A stretch of DNA of 64,000 nucleotides from Vibrio sp. FE10. GTDB taxonomy: Bacteria; Pseudomonadota; Gammaproteobacteria; Enterobacterales; Vibrionaceae. The DNA lies in assembly GCF_030297155.1 (NCBI RefSeq), contig NZ_AP028067.1:1798001-1862000 (forward strand), given 5' to 3'. The notes under the pieces were generated by a model. It was not told where the DNA came from and did not search any database. It saw only the letters and a list, made by a program, of their open reading frames with translations. Both the position numbers and the translations under genes were made by a program. This document shows, piece after piece, positions 42,153 through 51,671 of the stretch. Positions within the stretch are counted from its first letter, which is position 1. The number at the start of each line of letters is the position of its first letter.

Positions 42153-42485
42153 TTATGCGCAGCACTTCTTGTATTTCTTACCGCTACCGCAAGAACATGG
42201 ATCGTTACGGTTAGGTGTTTTTTCGAACGTCATTGTTTTTGGCTTGTTTAGTAACGTGTCGAACTCAAGCGTGTTTTCTTCTTTTTCTGCATCCACAGAT
42301 ACAGTCACGAAGATTGAATGCTCAGCTGCAATTGCTTCAACTTCTGTTTTGCGAGCTTCAGTTTGAACCATTACCGCAACTGGTGACTCTTCAGTACCCA
42401 CTTTAACATCGCGGTTTACGTTGTAGCCTGCAAGAACGTGATTCTGTCTTGTTTCGATACGGCCTTTGAAAAATAGTTTCGACAT
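42153..42485 (-). CDS. SEC-C motif metal-binding protein (PBPRA1643 family)
   Basis: A 110-residue protein ending in the SEC-C zinc motif RNDPCSCGSGKKYKKCC. The body is a beta-rich domain (LFFKGRIETRQNHVLAGYNVNRD). This is a Vibrionaceae-typical SWIM/SEC-C family; the C-terminal motif in SecA binds zinc and SecB or ribosomes. Role here unknown. Confidence 0.88.
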   Translation of the reverse strand: MSKLFFKGRIETRQNHVLAGYNVNRDVKVGTEESPVAVMVQTEARKTEVEAIAAEHSIFVTVSVDAEKEENTLEFDTLLNKPKTMTFEKTPNRNDPCSCGSGKKYKKCCA

Positions 42486-42750
42486 TGGGTACTCATTAAA
42501 ATTTGGGACGACGCTATTCCAATGATGGGTAGCGTTATAGAGCGGGGGATTATACGCATATATTCCAATTGATAAAGCAATGATGTGAGCAAAGAGGCCT
42601 TAGTGATTGTGATCTAACGATCAGCCGCTTGTTAACTTCTCAATTTTTTGCGTGGTTTGGAATAAGTTTGAAATTAGAGACAATAAGATTTCCCTCAATA
42701 GGGATTAGAGTGATAAATTCAAATCGTCAATTTAAACAAAGAGATAGTGT

Positions 42751-43467
42751 ATGAAGTTAGATGCCATCCTGTGGGATTACGATGGAACCTTGGTCAATTC
42801 AGTTCCCAAAAATATCGCAATCACCAAAGACATTATCTCTGTGGTCGCGCCACACTTGTCCGGTGATAATTTACCGAAATATTTGTTGAGCGAGGCTCTT
42901 TATCATGAAGCCAACCACGGTGCTAAAAACTGGCAAGCCTTGTATGTCGACTACTACGGTCTATCGCATGATGAAATGCTGATCGCTGGTGGCATGTGGG
43001 CTGAGCATCAAGAGAAAAATCAAACGCCGGTTGCACTGTTCCATGGTTTGGAAACAGTGGTTAATCAGTTCGCTCATTTGCCTCATGGTATTTGTTCTCA
43101 AAATTCTCAATTGAATATTCGTGGTGTACTCGACAGTTACGGCATTGGTGATTTGTTTAAATCGGTTGTCGGCTATGACGATGTATCCAATGGAAACCAA
43201 AAACCACATCCATTTGGTGGCATGAAGTGCGTTGAAAGCATCTTTGGAAAAGCTCAAACCGATGAACTTTGTTTGATGTATATCGGTGACCACGAAGCGG
43301 ACACGCAATTTGCTCGCAATATCGAAGCCGCACTTGGCGACAAAGCAAAAGTGATCGCAGTTGCCGCGGGTTATAGCCGTTCTGAACCTGAAAACTGGCA
43401 AACTAAGCCCGATTACATTGCAAACAATGTCGATGATCTTCTAATGATCATTGGCAAATACGCTTAA
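42751..43467 (+). CDS. HAD family hydrolase (phosphoglycolate phosphatase-like)
   Basis: A 238-residue HAD phosphatase with motif I DYDGTLVNS, a helical cap, motif II GICSQNS, the Lys of motif III in NQKPHP and motif IV GDHEAD. It resembles beta-phosphoglucomutase/phosphoglycolate phosphatase-type proteins; substrate unknown. The 265-base gap upstream shows nothing clear. Confidence 0.85.
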   Translation: MKLDAILWDYDGTLVNSVPKNIAITKDIISVVAPHLSGDNLPKYLLSEALYHEANHGAKNWQALYVDYYGLSHDEMLIAGGMWAEHQEKNQTPVALFHGLETVVNQFAHLPHGICSQNSQLNIRGVLDSYGIGDLFKSVVGYDDVSNGNQKPHPFGGMKCVESIFGKAQTDELCLMYIGDHEADTQFARNIEAALGDKAKVIAVAAGYSRSEPENWQTKPDYIANNVDDLLMIIGKYA

Positions 43468-43509
43468 TCAATATCGTTTGGTTAAATCTAGTTAATTTAA
43501 GGAAGAATA

Positions 43510-43887
43510 ATGACACCAAAAGACGTGGTATTAGGTTTTTGGGATGCAATGCGCACCAACGATTTTGCAAAGGCCAGTGAATGGCTAGCAGAAGATTTTC
43601 AAGGTTATTGGCCGCAGTCGTCTGAATTGACTCTGGGCAGAGATAACTTCACGGCAATCAATTCTGAATACCCAGCGAATGGGGTTTGGAAATTTGAGCT
43701 CAACTCGATTGTTTGTGAGGGTGACACGGTAGTCACGGATGTGTCAGTAACTGATAGTGTATTAAACGAACGTGTTATTACCTTTCATACGGTAGTTGAT
43801 GGCTTAATCCAAAAGCAAACCGAGTTTTGGCCAGATGGTTTTGCTGCACAAGAGTGGCGATCGCAGTGGGTTAGCATTGTCAGCTAA
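43510..43887 (+). CDS. Nuclear transport factor 2-like (SnoaL) protein
   Basis: A 125-residue cone-fold protein: PKDVVLGFWDAMRTNDFAKASEWLAEDF and FHTVVDGLIQKQTEFWPD. The family holds small-molecule isomerases/hydrolases and many of unknown role. ATG 43510 after GGAAG; 42 bases after the HAD gene, possibly one transcript. Confidence 0.82.
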   Translation: MTPKDVVLGFWDAMRTNDFAKASEWLAEDFQGYWPQSSELTLGRDNFTAINSEYPANGVWKFELNSIVCEGDTVVTDVSVTDSVLNERVITFHTVVDGLIQKQTEFWPDGFAAQEWRSQWVSIVS

Positions 43888-43912
43888 GCGGGTCAGCATT
43901 GTCAGTTAATAG
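43868..43912 (+). repeat. 22-bp direct repeat duplicating the gene 3' end and stop
   Basis: GGGTTAGCATTGTCAGCTAAGC (43868-43889) is followed at once by GGGTCAGCATTGTCAGTTAA. Each copy contains a stop codon; the first is the real stop. Confidence 0.75.
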
Positions 43913-44042
43913 GCTGTTAGCTTTTAGACGGTTCGTTCTTAGAGTATTGGCCCTTAAACCGTAGAGTTAGAAATAACAAACATAAAAACAATTAGATAAC
44001 TATCAGTCAGCAAGTCATCAAGCCAACAAGTTAGGAGATTTC

Positions 44043-44774
44043 ATGAGCAAGGTCGCAATCGTTACAGGCGGAAGCCGAGGCATTGGTGCAGCAACGTCGA
44101 AATTATTAGCAAAACAAGGCTATGCGGTGTGTGTCAACTTCATACACAACGAATCAAGAGCTGACGAGTTGGTGAATGAGATTCGTGAACTGGGCGGAAC
44201 CGCTATCTGTGTGCGCGCGGATGTGTCGGTGGAGTCGGACGTTAAATCCTTGTTCGAGATTGCTCGTAACAAACTTGGTCCAATTACCCACTTGGTGAAC
44301 AACGCTGGAATCTTGTTTACTCAATCAGCACTGGTCGATATTGAGATTGATCGCTTTGAAAAAGTCATGAAATCGAACGTATCGAGCTGCTTCTTATGTA
44401 GCAAAGCCTTTATCAAACAAGCGGATGGTGCGGGCTCGATTGTTAATGTGTCGTCTGCCGCTTCTCGCACAGGCGCACCGTTTGAGTATGTGGATTATGC
44501 AGCATCTAAAGGCGCGATGGATTCACTCACTAAAGGCTTGTCCCTTGAATTGGCTGCGCGTAATATCCGAGTCAATGGCGTAAGGCCTGGTTGTATCTAC
44601 ACTGAGATGCATGCAGACGGCGGGGAGCCTGGGCGAGTTGATAGATTAGCTTCACAATTGCCATTGCAACGAGGTGGTACACCAGAAGAGGTCGCTAATT
44701 CAATTGCTTGGTTATTGTCAGATGAGGCGTCGTATGTGACTGGTTCATTTATTGATATTGCAGGCGGTCGATAG
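44043..44774 (+). CDS. SDR family oxidoreductase
   Basis: A 243-residue short-chain dehydrogenase. NAD(P) motif TGGSRGIG at 8-15, NNAG near 87, catalytic Ser in NVSSAA and YxxxK in YVDYAASK; the C-terminal DIAGGR is typical. Resembles FabG/glucose dehydrogenase-type proteins; substrate unknown. Start ATG 44043 after TAGGAG. Confidence 0.88.
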   Translation: MSKVAIVTGGSRGIGAATSKLLAKQGYAVCVNFIHNESRADELVNEIRELGGTAICVRADVSVESDVKSLFEIARNKLGPITHLVNNAGILFTQSALVDIEIDRFEKVMKSNVSSCFLCSKAFIKQADGAGSIVNVSSAASRTGAPFEYVDYAASKGAMDSLTKGLSLELAARNIRVNGVRPGCIYTEMHADGGEPGRVDRLASQLPLQRGGTPEEVANSIAWLLSDEASYVTGSFIDIAGGR

Positions 44775-44865
44775 CGCACGGAAGTCTTTACACTAAAGAA
44801 ATCAATTAAAGCATCATCACGTAACAAAAGTACCTAACTAAAAGAACGAAACTAAGAGTACAAAC

Positions 44866-45495
44866 ATGAAAAACTATTTTGAAAGCCCATTTGTTGGCAA
44901 GTCACTCAAAGAACAAGTGACTAATCCAAACATCATTGTGGGCGAACACAGCTATTATTCGGGTTATTACCATAATCACAGCTTTGATGATTGTGCGCGT
45001 TATCTGCTGCCTGACAGAACAGACATCGACAAGTTGATCATCGGCAGCTACTGTTCGATTGGTTCTGGTGCAGTCTTCATGATGGCAGGCAACCAAGGAC
45101 ATCAAAATCAATGGGTGAGCACTTTCCCGTTTTTCTATCAAGATGACGAAAAATTCGAAGGGGCGGCAGACGGCTTTGAAAGGGCTGGCGATACCGAGAT
45201 TGGCAATGATGTGTGGATAGGCACTGAAGCCATGATCATGAGCGGCGTGAAAGTAGGTGACGGGGCAATTATCGCGAGTAGAGCAGTGGTGACCAAAGAT
45301 GTCGCGCCATACTCGATTGTCGGTTCGAACCCTGCACGCCATATCCGTTATCGCTTTAGTGAAGCTCAGATTGCTCAGCTATTAGAAATGAAATGGTGGG
45401 AATGGAATGAAGAGCAAATCAAAGGTGCCATGACCTTAATGTGCTCTTCAGATATCGACGGCTTATATCAGTATTGGAAGAGCTTCGCTGCGTAA
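44866..45495 (+). CDS. catB: CatB-type xenobiotic O-acetyltransferase
   Basis: A 209-residue hexapeptide-repeat acetyltransferase of the type B chloramphenicol acetyltransferase (XAT) family. Seen are [10 protein letters not shown] at the start, [12 protein letters not shown] with the catalytic His, and [23 protein letters not shown] coils, then [11 protein letters not shown]. Many Vibrio carry such genes as superintegron cassettes; no attC flanks this one. Whether it gives chloramphenicol resistance is not known. Confidence 0.87.
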   Translation: MKNYFESPFVGKSLKEQVTNPNIIVGEHSYYSGYYHNHSFDDCARYLLPDRTDIDKLIIGSYCSIGSGAVFMMAGNQGHQNQWVSTFPFFYQDDEKFEGAADGFERAGDTEIGNDVWIGTEAMIMSGVKVGDGAIIASRAVVTKDVAPYSIVGSNPARHIRYRFSEAQIAQLLEMKWWEWNEEQIKGAMTLMCSSDIDGLYQYWKSFAA

Positions 45496-45520
45496 TCCAC
45501 TGTTATGCCATTGAGTTTGC

Positions 45521-45567
45521 ATGTGGCTGAATTAGTCTACGATGGAATTAGTATGCGACTGAATTAG
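45521..45567. repeat. Imperfect repeats GCTGAATTAGTC between convergent genes
   Basis: TGGCTGAATTAGTCTACGA, TGGAATTAGTATGCGA and CTGAATTAGATA follow each other between catB and the convergent barrel gene, reaching into that gene's stop codon. Confidence 0.55.
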
Positions 45568-46742
45568 ATACCGGCTCCGACTTGGAAGTACAGGGCGGTA
45601 TCTTCTTCACTGAACGCAACATCAATGCCTGAAATCAGACCATAACGCCTTGCGATTAGGTAACGGAAACCAACGCCGTACGCAGAGTGTGAGCTTTGGT
45701 CGAACATGTCGTTATCGCTGTCTCCAGCATAACCAATCCCAGTAAATACGCCTGTTGACCAACGCGGTGTCCACTGTTTGGTGACTTGCACTTCGGCAGC
45801 AAAGGTATGCTCACCTTGATAGCGATTGCGGGCAATGCCTCTGATGTCAATGTCTGGGTAATATTGAGGAGAGAGAACGCGTTCATTGGTTGATAACGAC
45901 TTATATTGACCTCGTAAAGCGAGATTCCATTCTTTGTTTAATTCCCAGTAGTTTAACCCCTCTAGATTAAACGTTTGATACGTGTAGTCACTGCCGATTG
46001 CATCGCCGAACCACAAGTACTCTGCAACATAGTTATAGCCTTGAGTGGGATTAAGAAAGTTGTTCTTACTGTCATATTCAGCAATTAAACCCAAGCCGGA
46101 AGAGGTCGGTGAAGAGTTACCGATATTGCTTAGGATCTCTTGTGCTTTTGGATGATTGTTCACTGAAAGGGTTGGTGCAAAAAACTGCTGCGAGAAACCC
46201 AACAACCAAGATGTTTCAGGGATTCTAAATTGTAGCTTTTGAATTCCGCCCATGCCTTTTAGCCCTAATTCAATCCCTTCATTGGGGTCGAGAGGCGCTA
46301 AAGCATTGGAGGAGCTTTGACGGTAAAAAGTCATGTTGATATCGCCATAACCCAAACCGCCCAAGTAACGAATTGAGTCTTCCTTCCAACTGCGTTTGTG
46401 GCCAACAAACGCCATCCAAGTGCCGTTTTCTGTCGCAAAGCCACCCACAGCGGTAATCGCAGGAGTTAAAAGCTGAGCGCCGCCATCGATCGATTTCTCT
46501 GCGAGTTCTTTACGTGTGTTTTTCTGATCTTCTGATTCATGAAGAAAGATACCAGTGAAGCCGCCACCGTATCCCACAGCCGGTTCGGTAATCAGTATTG
46601 GAACGGGCAGAAAACCATAGGCATTTTCAGCCAGATATTCGCCCATATCTAAGTGGCCATCGATTTGATCGATAAAACTCACAGCATGTGAAGTAGCAGA
46701 AACAAGCACAAGAGCACTTGCCGCTAAGGGTTTGAGAGTCAT
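45564..46742 (-). CDS. BamA/TamA-like outer membrane barrel protein
   Basis: A 392-residue protein with a signal peptide (SALVLVSATSHA) and a C-terminal 16-strand-type Omp85 barrel. Markers are the PVPILITEPAVGYGGGF opening strand, YDSKNNFLNPTQGYNY, QYLALRGQ-like strands and TPRWSTGVFTGIGYAGD. It lacks POTRA domains, like the small BamA-like proteins of Proteobacteria. Role unknown. Its last residues are QVGAGI rather than the usual terminal aromatic. Confidence 0.8.
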   Translation of the reverse strand: MTLKPLAASALVLVSATSHAVSFIDQIDGHLDMGEYLAENAYGFLPVPILITEPAVGYGGGFTGIFLHESEDQKNTRKELAEKSIDGGAQLLTPAITAVGGFATENGTWMAFVGHKRSWKEDSIRYLGGLGYGDINMTFYRQSSSNALAPLDPNEGIELGLKGMGGIQKLQFRIPETSWLLGFSQQFFAPTLSVNNHPKAQEILSNIGNSSPTSSGLGLIAEYDSKNNFLNPTQGYNYVAEYLWFGDAIGSDYTYQTFNLEGLNYWELNKEWNLALRGQYKSLSTNERVLSPQYYPDIDIRGIARNRYQGEHTFAAEVQVTKQWTPRWSTGVFTGIGYAGDSDNDMFDQSSHSAYGVGFRYLIARRYGLISGIDVAFSEEDTALYFQVGAGI

Positions 46743-46860
46743 AACATTCCGTATTATTCACTATCCATTAAATTCAGTGTAATCAATGAAATAGATAGCG
46801 CAATAAAACGAACGCTTTTACGTTAAATCTCTGTTCAAAAGGCGAATGGAACAGCGTTTA

Positions 46861-47226
46861 CTACTGGATAGACTCTACGTAAGTCAAAATATCGAGGGCA
46901 TCTTGCTTGGTGATAATACCTTGCCATGCAGGCATACCGCTTTCGACTTCACCTTCTAGTATGTCGCCGGCCAGAGAGTTTTTAGTCGTGAATAACTTTC
47001 CAAGTTTATTAGGAATGTTGGCAGGCTTATGCGGTAAAGAAGCAGCAGTTGGGCCATCGCCTAAACCTGTATCGCCATGACACACCTGACAAAGCTGTTG
47101 ATACTTTGCTTTGCCGTTCGCGAAGTGACTTGCATCATCAAGTGAGGCGGAGTTTGCACTGAATGTCATCATTGAAGCGACTAAACCCAAGCAAGCTAAC
47201 ACGTGTAATTTGGTTATGTTTTTCAT
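46861..47226 (-). CDS. Periplasmic c-type cytochrome
   Basis: A 121-residue mono-heme cytochrome c. A signal peptide (ACLGLVASMMTFSANSA) precedes the heme site CQVCH near residue 46; the axial Met is probably in SGMPAWQG. It is the size of class I diffusible electron carriers. No oxidase or dehydrogenase gene adjoins it. Confidence 0.87.
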   Translation of the reverse strand: MKNITKLHVLACLGLVASMMTFSANSASLDDASHFANGKAKYQQLCQVCHGDTGLGDGPTAASLPHKPANIPNKLGKLFTTKNSLAGDILEGEVESGMPAWQGIITKQDALDILTYVESIQ

Positions 47227-47435
47227 TGTTTTATTCTTTATTTTTATTCAACAGGTAAAGAATAAGCACGGGTTAGTAGAAGAAACGTGAATGGTTGAAT
47301 CGGTTCTAAACTGTTATTAGAAAGCCGATTTACCTTAAGAGAGCATGATCAATGTGATAAGAGTAAATGATTGATTATAAACAGTTTGCATAGTATGGCG
47401 TCTCGCATTAGCGTGATGGATGAATGGGGGGGGTT

Positions 47436-47687
47436 ATGATTAGTTGCAATGATTACGATTATATTGAGATTGTGTGTATGCACAGGTACCCGATTAAACT
47501 CACAATGAAATCTGGTGAGCAGTTAGTCTGTGTTGCATTAGATACGAAGCGCAATCAAGCACGAGAAGAGTGCATCAAGGTCAGTGTTGAAGGTCAAGAA
47601 CAGCTTGTCGTGTTAACTGAAATTACAGATTTAGAAGTCTGTGTCGACAATCCTCATTTTCAACATAAATCCTTTAAAACGTCATAG
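47436..47687 (+). CDS. rof: Rho-binding antiterminator (Rof/YaeO)
   Basis: An 83-residue Rof homologue. The ISCNDYDYIEIVCMH start and LTMKSGE match E. coli Rof, which binds the Rho hexamer and inhibits termination. Start ATG 47436; a run of eight G residues lies just upstream (47425-47432). The next gene starts eight bases after its stop, so the two form an operon. Confidence 0.85.
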   Translation: MISCNDYDYIEIVCMHRYPIKLTMKSGEQLVCVALDTKRNQAREECIKVSVEGQEQLVVLTEITDLEVCVDNPHFQHKSFKTS

Positions 47688-47694
47688 GTGCCAT

Positions 47695-47928
47695 ATGAAC
47701 CACACGATAGAGCAATGCTACTGCACCGAATGTCGCGAAGAGACACAACACGTTGTGATTTTGGTGAGAAAGAAAAGTGCGTTTGCAGACAAACCGAACC
47801 AGAAACGACACGAGTTCTGGGCGGGCGTCGTAAAAGGCTGGTTCCTTGGCCCGTTTATCGCGTCAATGGATGAGTTTTCTCGTCATCTTGTGTGTGAAAA
47901 GTGTGGCCGTAAAGAGATTCAAGATTAG
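47695..47928 (+). CDS. Small zinc-ribbon protein in operon with rof
   Basis: A 77-residue protein with CYCTEC (residues 8-13) and CEKCGR (near residue 68), a likely zinc ribbon split by a basic middle with a short hydrophobic stretch (GWFLGPFIAS). Start ATG 47695, eight bases after rof. Function unknown; a transcription-related link is suggested only by the neighbour. Confidence 0.65.
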   Translation: MNHTIEQCYCTECREETQHVVILVRKKSAFADKPNQKRHEFWAGVVKGWFLGPFIASMDEFSRHLVCEKCGRKEIQD

Positions 47929-47976
47929 AATTAATCTAAGGTTATGATAGCGACATTGGTTAAGGAATGAAAACAG

Positions 47977-48426
47977 ATGAAAGTAGAAACGATTGAAGCT
48001 GTAAAGGCGTACGGGTTTTCAGTAAGAACCACTAACACTGACGAAGTTGACCCAGCAAAGGCGAAGATAGGGCAATTATGGCAAGGGTTCTTCGATCAAG
48101 TTTTTCCTAAGCTGACACCAGACTCAAAGGTGTATGGCGTCTACACCAATTACCAATCAGATTTTACTGGTGAGTTTGATGTTGTTGCGTGTACCAATGC
48201 ACTCACCGATAACAATTTAGCTGACCTAGTTGAAACCAATATCGAAGCAGGTAAGTACTTAACGTTCTCGGCTGAAGGTGAATTGCCGCAAGCGGTTATC
48301 GATTTGTGGGGAAAGGTGTGGGCTTATTTCAACGATCCAGATTGTCCACATACTCGAACTTACACGACTGATTTCGAGTTTTACAAAGGCGAAACGGCAG
48401 TCGAGATCTCGATAGCGATTCAATAA
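47977..48426 (+). CDS. GyrI-like effector-binding domain protein
   Basis: A 149-residue stand-alone GyrI-like/BacI (SOUL-type) ligand-binding domain: AYGFSVRTTN, IGQLWQGFFDQVFP, YGVYTNYQSDFTGEFDV and HTRTYTTDFEFY. Such domains bind hydrophobic cations or DNA gyrase. Start ATG 47977. Ended by a clear terminator. Confidence 0.83.
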   Translation: MKVETIEAVKAYGFSVRTTNTDEVDPAKAKIGQLWQGFFDQVFPKLTPDSKVYGVYTNYQSDFTGEFDVVACTNALTDNNLADLVETNIEAGKYLTFSAEGELPQAVIDLWGKVWAYFNDPDCPHTRTYTTDFEFYKGETAVEISIAIQ

Positions 48427-48467
48427 GCTTTTACTTGTAAGTTATCGATAACAAAACTAATGAAAAC

Positions 48468-48501
48468 AAAAAGAGCCATTCAATACGAAGTGGCTCTTTT
48501 T
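48468..48501. terminator. Bidirectional Rho-independent terminator
   Basis: A perfect 11-bp stem AAAAAGAGCCA / TGGCTCTTTTT with a 12-base loop between the convergent GyrI-like and gltS genes. Confidence 0.88.
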
Positions 48502-48531
48502 ATTGGTGTTCCTGCTAGAAATTAAAGCTAA

Positions 48532-49755
48532 CTACATCATTCTCATGAAGTAAGGAATGATCAGAGCGTTGGCTAAATCGATGAAGAATGCGCACACCAA
48601 TGGCACAATGATGAAGGCTTGAACTGAGTGTCCATACTTTTGGCTTACTGCCGACATGTTTGCCATGGCTGTGGGTGTTGAACCCAGAGAAATCCCGCCG
48701 AAGCCAGCACATACAACGGCAGCATCATACGTTTTCCCCATAGACGGGAATACAATGAAGATATTGATGACCAGAGCCAGTAGAAGCTGCATTGCTAATA
48801 TCGCAAAGATCGGGCCTGCTAAGTCAATCAGTGTCCAAAGCTGCATGCTCATTAGCGACATCGCCAAGAAGGTACTCAACGATATTTCAGCAATTAGGTC
48901 GATAGCAGGAGAGCGGGTAGGCCATTTGGTGCCTGATATTCTTGGGTAAGAGTCGGGTATCGCGTTGGTAATTACGATACCGGCAAACAAACAAGAAACG
49001 AACAGTGGCAGCTGTAACCCGGTTTGGCTGATCAATTCATTCAATAAAGCGCCAACGATGACACAGATATGAATCGCTAATACGGCATCGAGAAACTGAA
49101 ATGACGTGAGCGCTTGTTTCTGCTTGTCTGTATTTGAACTTTCCGCGTTACCTTGGCCTTCCGCTGGCTTTAGGTTGTGACGCTTGATAAGAAACTTAGC
49201 AATCGGGCCGCCCATCAAACTCGCTAAGATAAGCCCAAATGTGGCGCTGGCGATACCAATCTCCATCGCGCTTTCCAAACCAAACTCTTCTGCAACCTTT
49301 GGTGCCCAAGCGATTGCTGTGCCGTGGCCTCCAATCAATGAAATACTGCCACTCAACAAGCCGAAGACAGGCTCTAAACCAAACATTGAGGCGACAGAAA
49401 TACCGACAATGTTCTGCATTATCATAAAGAAGATGGTGATGACGAGTAGAATCACCAAAGGTTTGCCGCCTTTGAATAGGTCTTTTAAGCTGGAGTTGAT
49501 ACCGATGGTGGTAAAGAAATAGACCAGCAATACATCGCGAGCGAACAGATCAAACTGAACTTCTATCGATGTCGTCGCGTAAAGCGCTGCAAAGAACAGA
49601 GACGCTAAAATCCCGCCTGATACGGGTTCTGGAATACTGAATTCTTTTAGAAAGCCGATGACTTGATTCAGCCTTCGTCCGATAAATAGCACCACAATAC
49701 CCATGGTCACCGCAAAGAATGACCCAAGGTGTAAGACGTTGTTTTCAAATTCCAT
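48532..49755 (-). CDS. gltS: Sodium/glutamate symporter GltS
   Basis: A 407-residue inner membrane carrier of the ESS family that imports glutamate with Na+. It has two inverted sets of helices, the pore-loop motif GGHGTAIAWAP and, in the second half, GFGGISLGSTPTAMANM. Length and motifs match GltS. Single gene. Confidence 0.93.
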   Translation of the reverse strand: MEFENNVLHLGSFFAVTMGIVVLFIGRRLNQVIGFLKEFSIPEPVSGGILASLFFAALYATTSIEVQFDLFARDVLLVYFFTTIGINSSLKDLFKGGKPLVILLVITIFFMIMQNIVGISVASMFGLEPVFGLLSGSISLIGGHGTAIAWAPKVAEEFGLESAMEIGIASATFGLILASLMGGPIAKFLIKRHNLKPAEGQGNAESSNTDKQKQALTSFQFLDAVLAIHICVIVGALLNELISQTGLQLPLFVSCLFAGIVITNAIPDSYPRISGTKWPTRSPAIDLIAEISLSTFLAMSLMSMQLWTLIDLAGPIFAILAMQLLLALVINIFIVFPSMGKTYDAAVVCAGFGGISLGSTPTAMANMSAVSQKYGHSVQAFIIVPLVCAFFIDLANALIIPYFMRMM

Positions 49756-50478
49756 AATGAGCCTTGTATAAATATAATTCTAACGTGTGTTATGACTGCT
49801 GGTTAGCGAGCTTATGAGCAACTAGATTAACATTATTTGTTATTGCCAAAAGATAAGAAGGTTTGAAATTCAGCATCGGAGATAAGTTGTTTATTGCCTT
49901 CTTCGATCAACAAGTCGACCTTGTGTTTGTCTATCGTGAAATCAGTCGGGATTTGATTGAGTGAGTAACGTGTGTCGTCATCGTCGACTTTGTTCAAGCT
50001 GACCTCAATGAAATGCGGGACAACTTGATGTCCTTCGTAAGAGGAGAACTCTGCCCAAGACGTTAACTCGTCGACGATTAAATCTTTAGTGGTGTCGTTG
50101 TAGCGGTGCAACTGGATATCGGTGATGACATCCACCGTCTGTTTCACGGTTGGCATGTCGATAGAATCGCCGATGCCAGACTCAGGTTGGGTTGAAGCAT
50201 CCACTGAGATGATGGCAATCGGGCGCACGGATTGGTTTTTGTGTAAGTTTTGGAGCTTCTCTTTATCGTTGTAACGCAAATATTCCGACATCTCATAAAC
50301 CGACAACAAGCCAAGGTTATCGGTAATTCCGCCGTCCACTAGATGAAGATAATTCACTTGGTCTTTATTGCTGTAGGACTCTAGCGATTTGATGAGGTTT
50401 CTATTGCGATAACTGGTGGCTTCAAACGAGGGGTGTAAGTACTGATCTTCACCCGATAAAATGGACACCCTATTATCT

Positions 50479-51366
50479 TTAACCCGTCGCTACTTCATAT
50501 TCATGCGGGGTTCGATATCCAAGACTTGAGTGCAGTCTATAACGGTTATAAAAATGCTGGATATAACCGGCAAGTTTATCTCTAAGCTGCTTCTCACTTT
50601 TAAAACTATTTTTCCTAATTATGTCGCCTTTGAGCGTATGGAAGAACGACTCCACCTCCGCATTATCAGTGCAATGACCTGGTCGATTCATACTTGGGAC
50701 AATTCCATTTTTTGATAATAAAGCTTGAACTTCATGGGCTCGATATTCAGAGCCTCTGTCGGTATGAAACAATAAGCGCTCTTGTGGCTTTCGATTTCTA
50801 ATTGCCATTCTCAACGAACTCATCGTTAGTTGTGTACTCTTCTTACTACCAAGCGACCAACCGACGATTTTACGCGAGTAAAGATCGATAACGACCGCTA
50901 GATACATCCAACGTTTACCTTGCTTTATATACGTTAGATCTCCAGACCATTGTTGATTAACTGCCGTTGGTTTTGGTGTGTCTTTTTTAATATTCTTAAT
51001 CGATTGATAGAACCGATGTAGCTTGGCCATTTTCATGTAAATGCGATAACTTCGCGCTCTTAGCCCTTGCTCTTTCATGATCCGAGCCACACGCTTGCGG
51101 CTAACCAAAACGCCTTGGCGCCTCAGTTCTGCATGAACTCGTGGGCTGCCGTAAGTCTCTCGACTCTGGGTAAAAACTTTAATTATACGCTTCTTCAAAG
51201 CCTGCTCTTCTTGATCGTAGCGGCTTGGTTCTCTATCAAGCCATGCGTAATAACCCGACTTAGAAACAGATAGAAAACGGCACATCAATACAATGGAATA
51301 ACGCGTTTTGTAATGGGTTATGAATCGGAATTTTGTCGATTTTCTTGGGCAACGAATCGTTGCCAC
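50479..51366 (-). CDS. IS3-family transposase OrfB, copy B
   Basis: A 295-residue DDE transposase frame identical in protein sequence to copy A (D143, D203, E239). Expected to be expressed as OrfAB by -1 frameshifting. Confidence 0.92.
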   Translation of the reverse strand: MATIRCPRKSTKFRFITHYKTRYSIVLMCRFLSVSKSGYYAWLDREPSRYDQEEQALKKRIIKVFTQSRETYGSPRVHAELRRQGVLVSRKRVARIMKEQGLRARSYRIYMKMAKLHRFYQSIKNIKKDTPKPTAVNQQWSGDLTYIKQGKRWMYLAVVIDLYSRKIVGWSLGSKKSTQLTMSSLRMAIRNRKPQERLLFHTDRGSEYRAHEVQALLSKNGIVPSMNRPGHCTDNAEVESFFHTLKGDIIRKNSFKSEKQLRDKLAGYIQHFYNRYRLHSSLGYRTPHEYEVATG

Positions 51367-51671
51367 TTTTTTAGCAAGTCATTCTCGAGCTTAAGTTGTT
51401 CGTTCTGACGTTCAAGTTCTGCAATCCGACTAGACTCAGTTTTCTGGCTCGGGATCTTAGTCCTTTTCTTACGTTTATCTTCCATAATAACCCCTTCTCT
51501 ATAGTCCTTTCGCCATTTAGAAAGCATATAAGGGTGGATATCTAATGATAGCGCCACGCTTTTAACTGTAGCTCCTTCTCGAAGCGAAAGTCGGACAGCA
51601 GTTACCTTAAATTCCGTAAGATATTGTTGAGTTTTTTTACCTGATTTATAAGCTGGCATAATCACCTCCAA
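51318..51671 (-). CDS. IS3-family transposase OrfA, copy B
   Basis: A 117-residue HTH protein identical in protein sequence to copy A OrfA, overlapping orfB by 49 bases with the A-AAA-AAG slippage site in the overlap. Confidence 0.92.
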   Translation of the reverse strand: MEVIMPAYKSGKKTQQYLTEFKVTAVRLSLREGATVKSVALSLDIHPYMLSKWRKDYREGVIMEDKRKKRTKIPSQKTESSRIAELERQNEQLKLENDLLKKWQRFVAQENRQNSDS

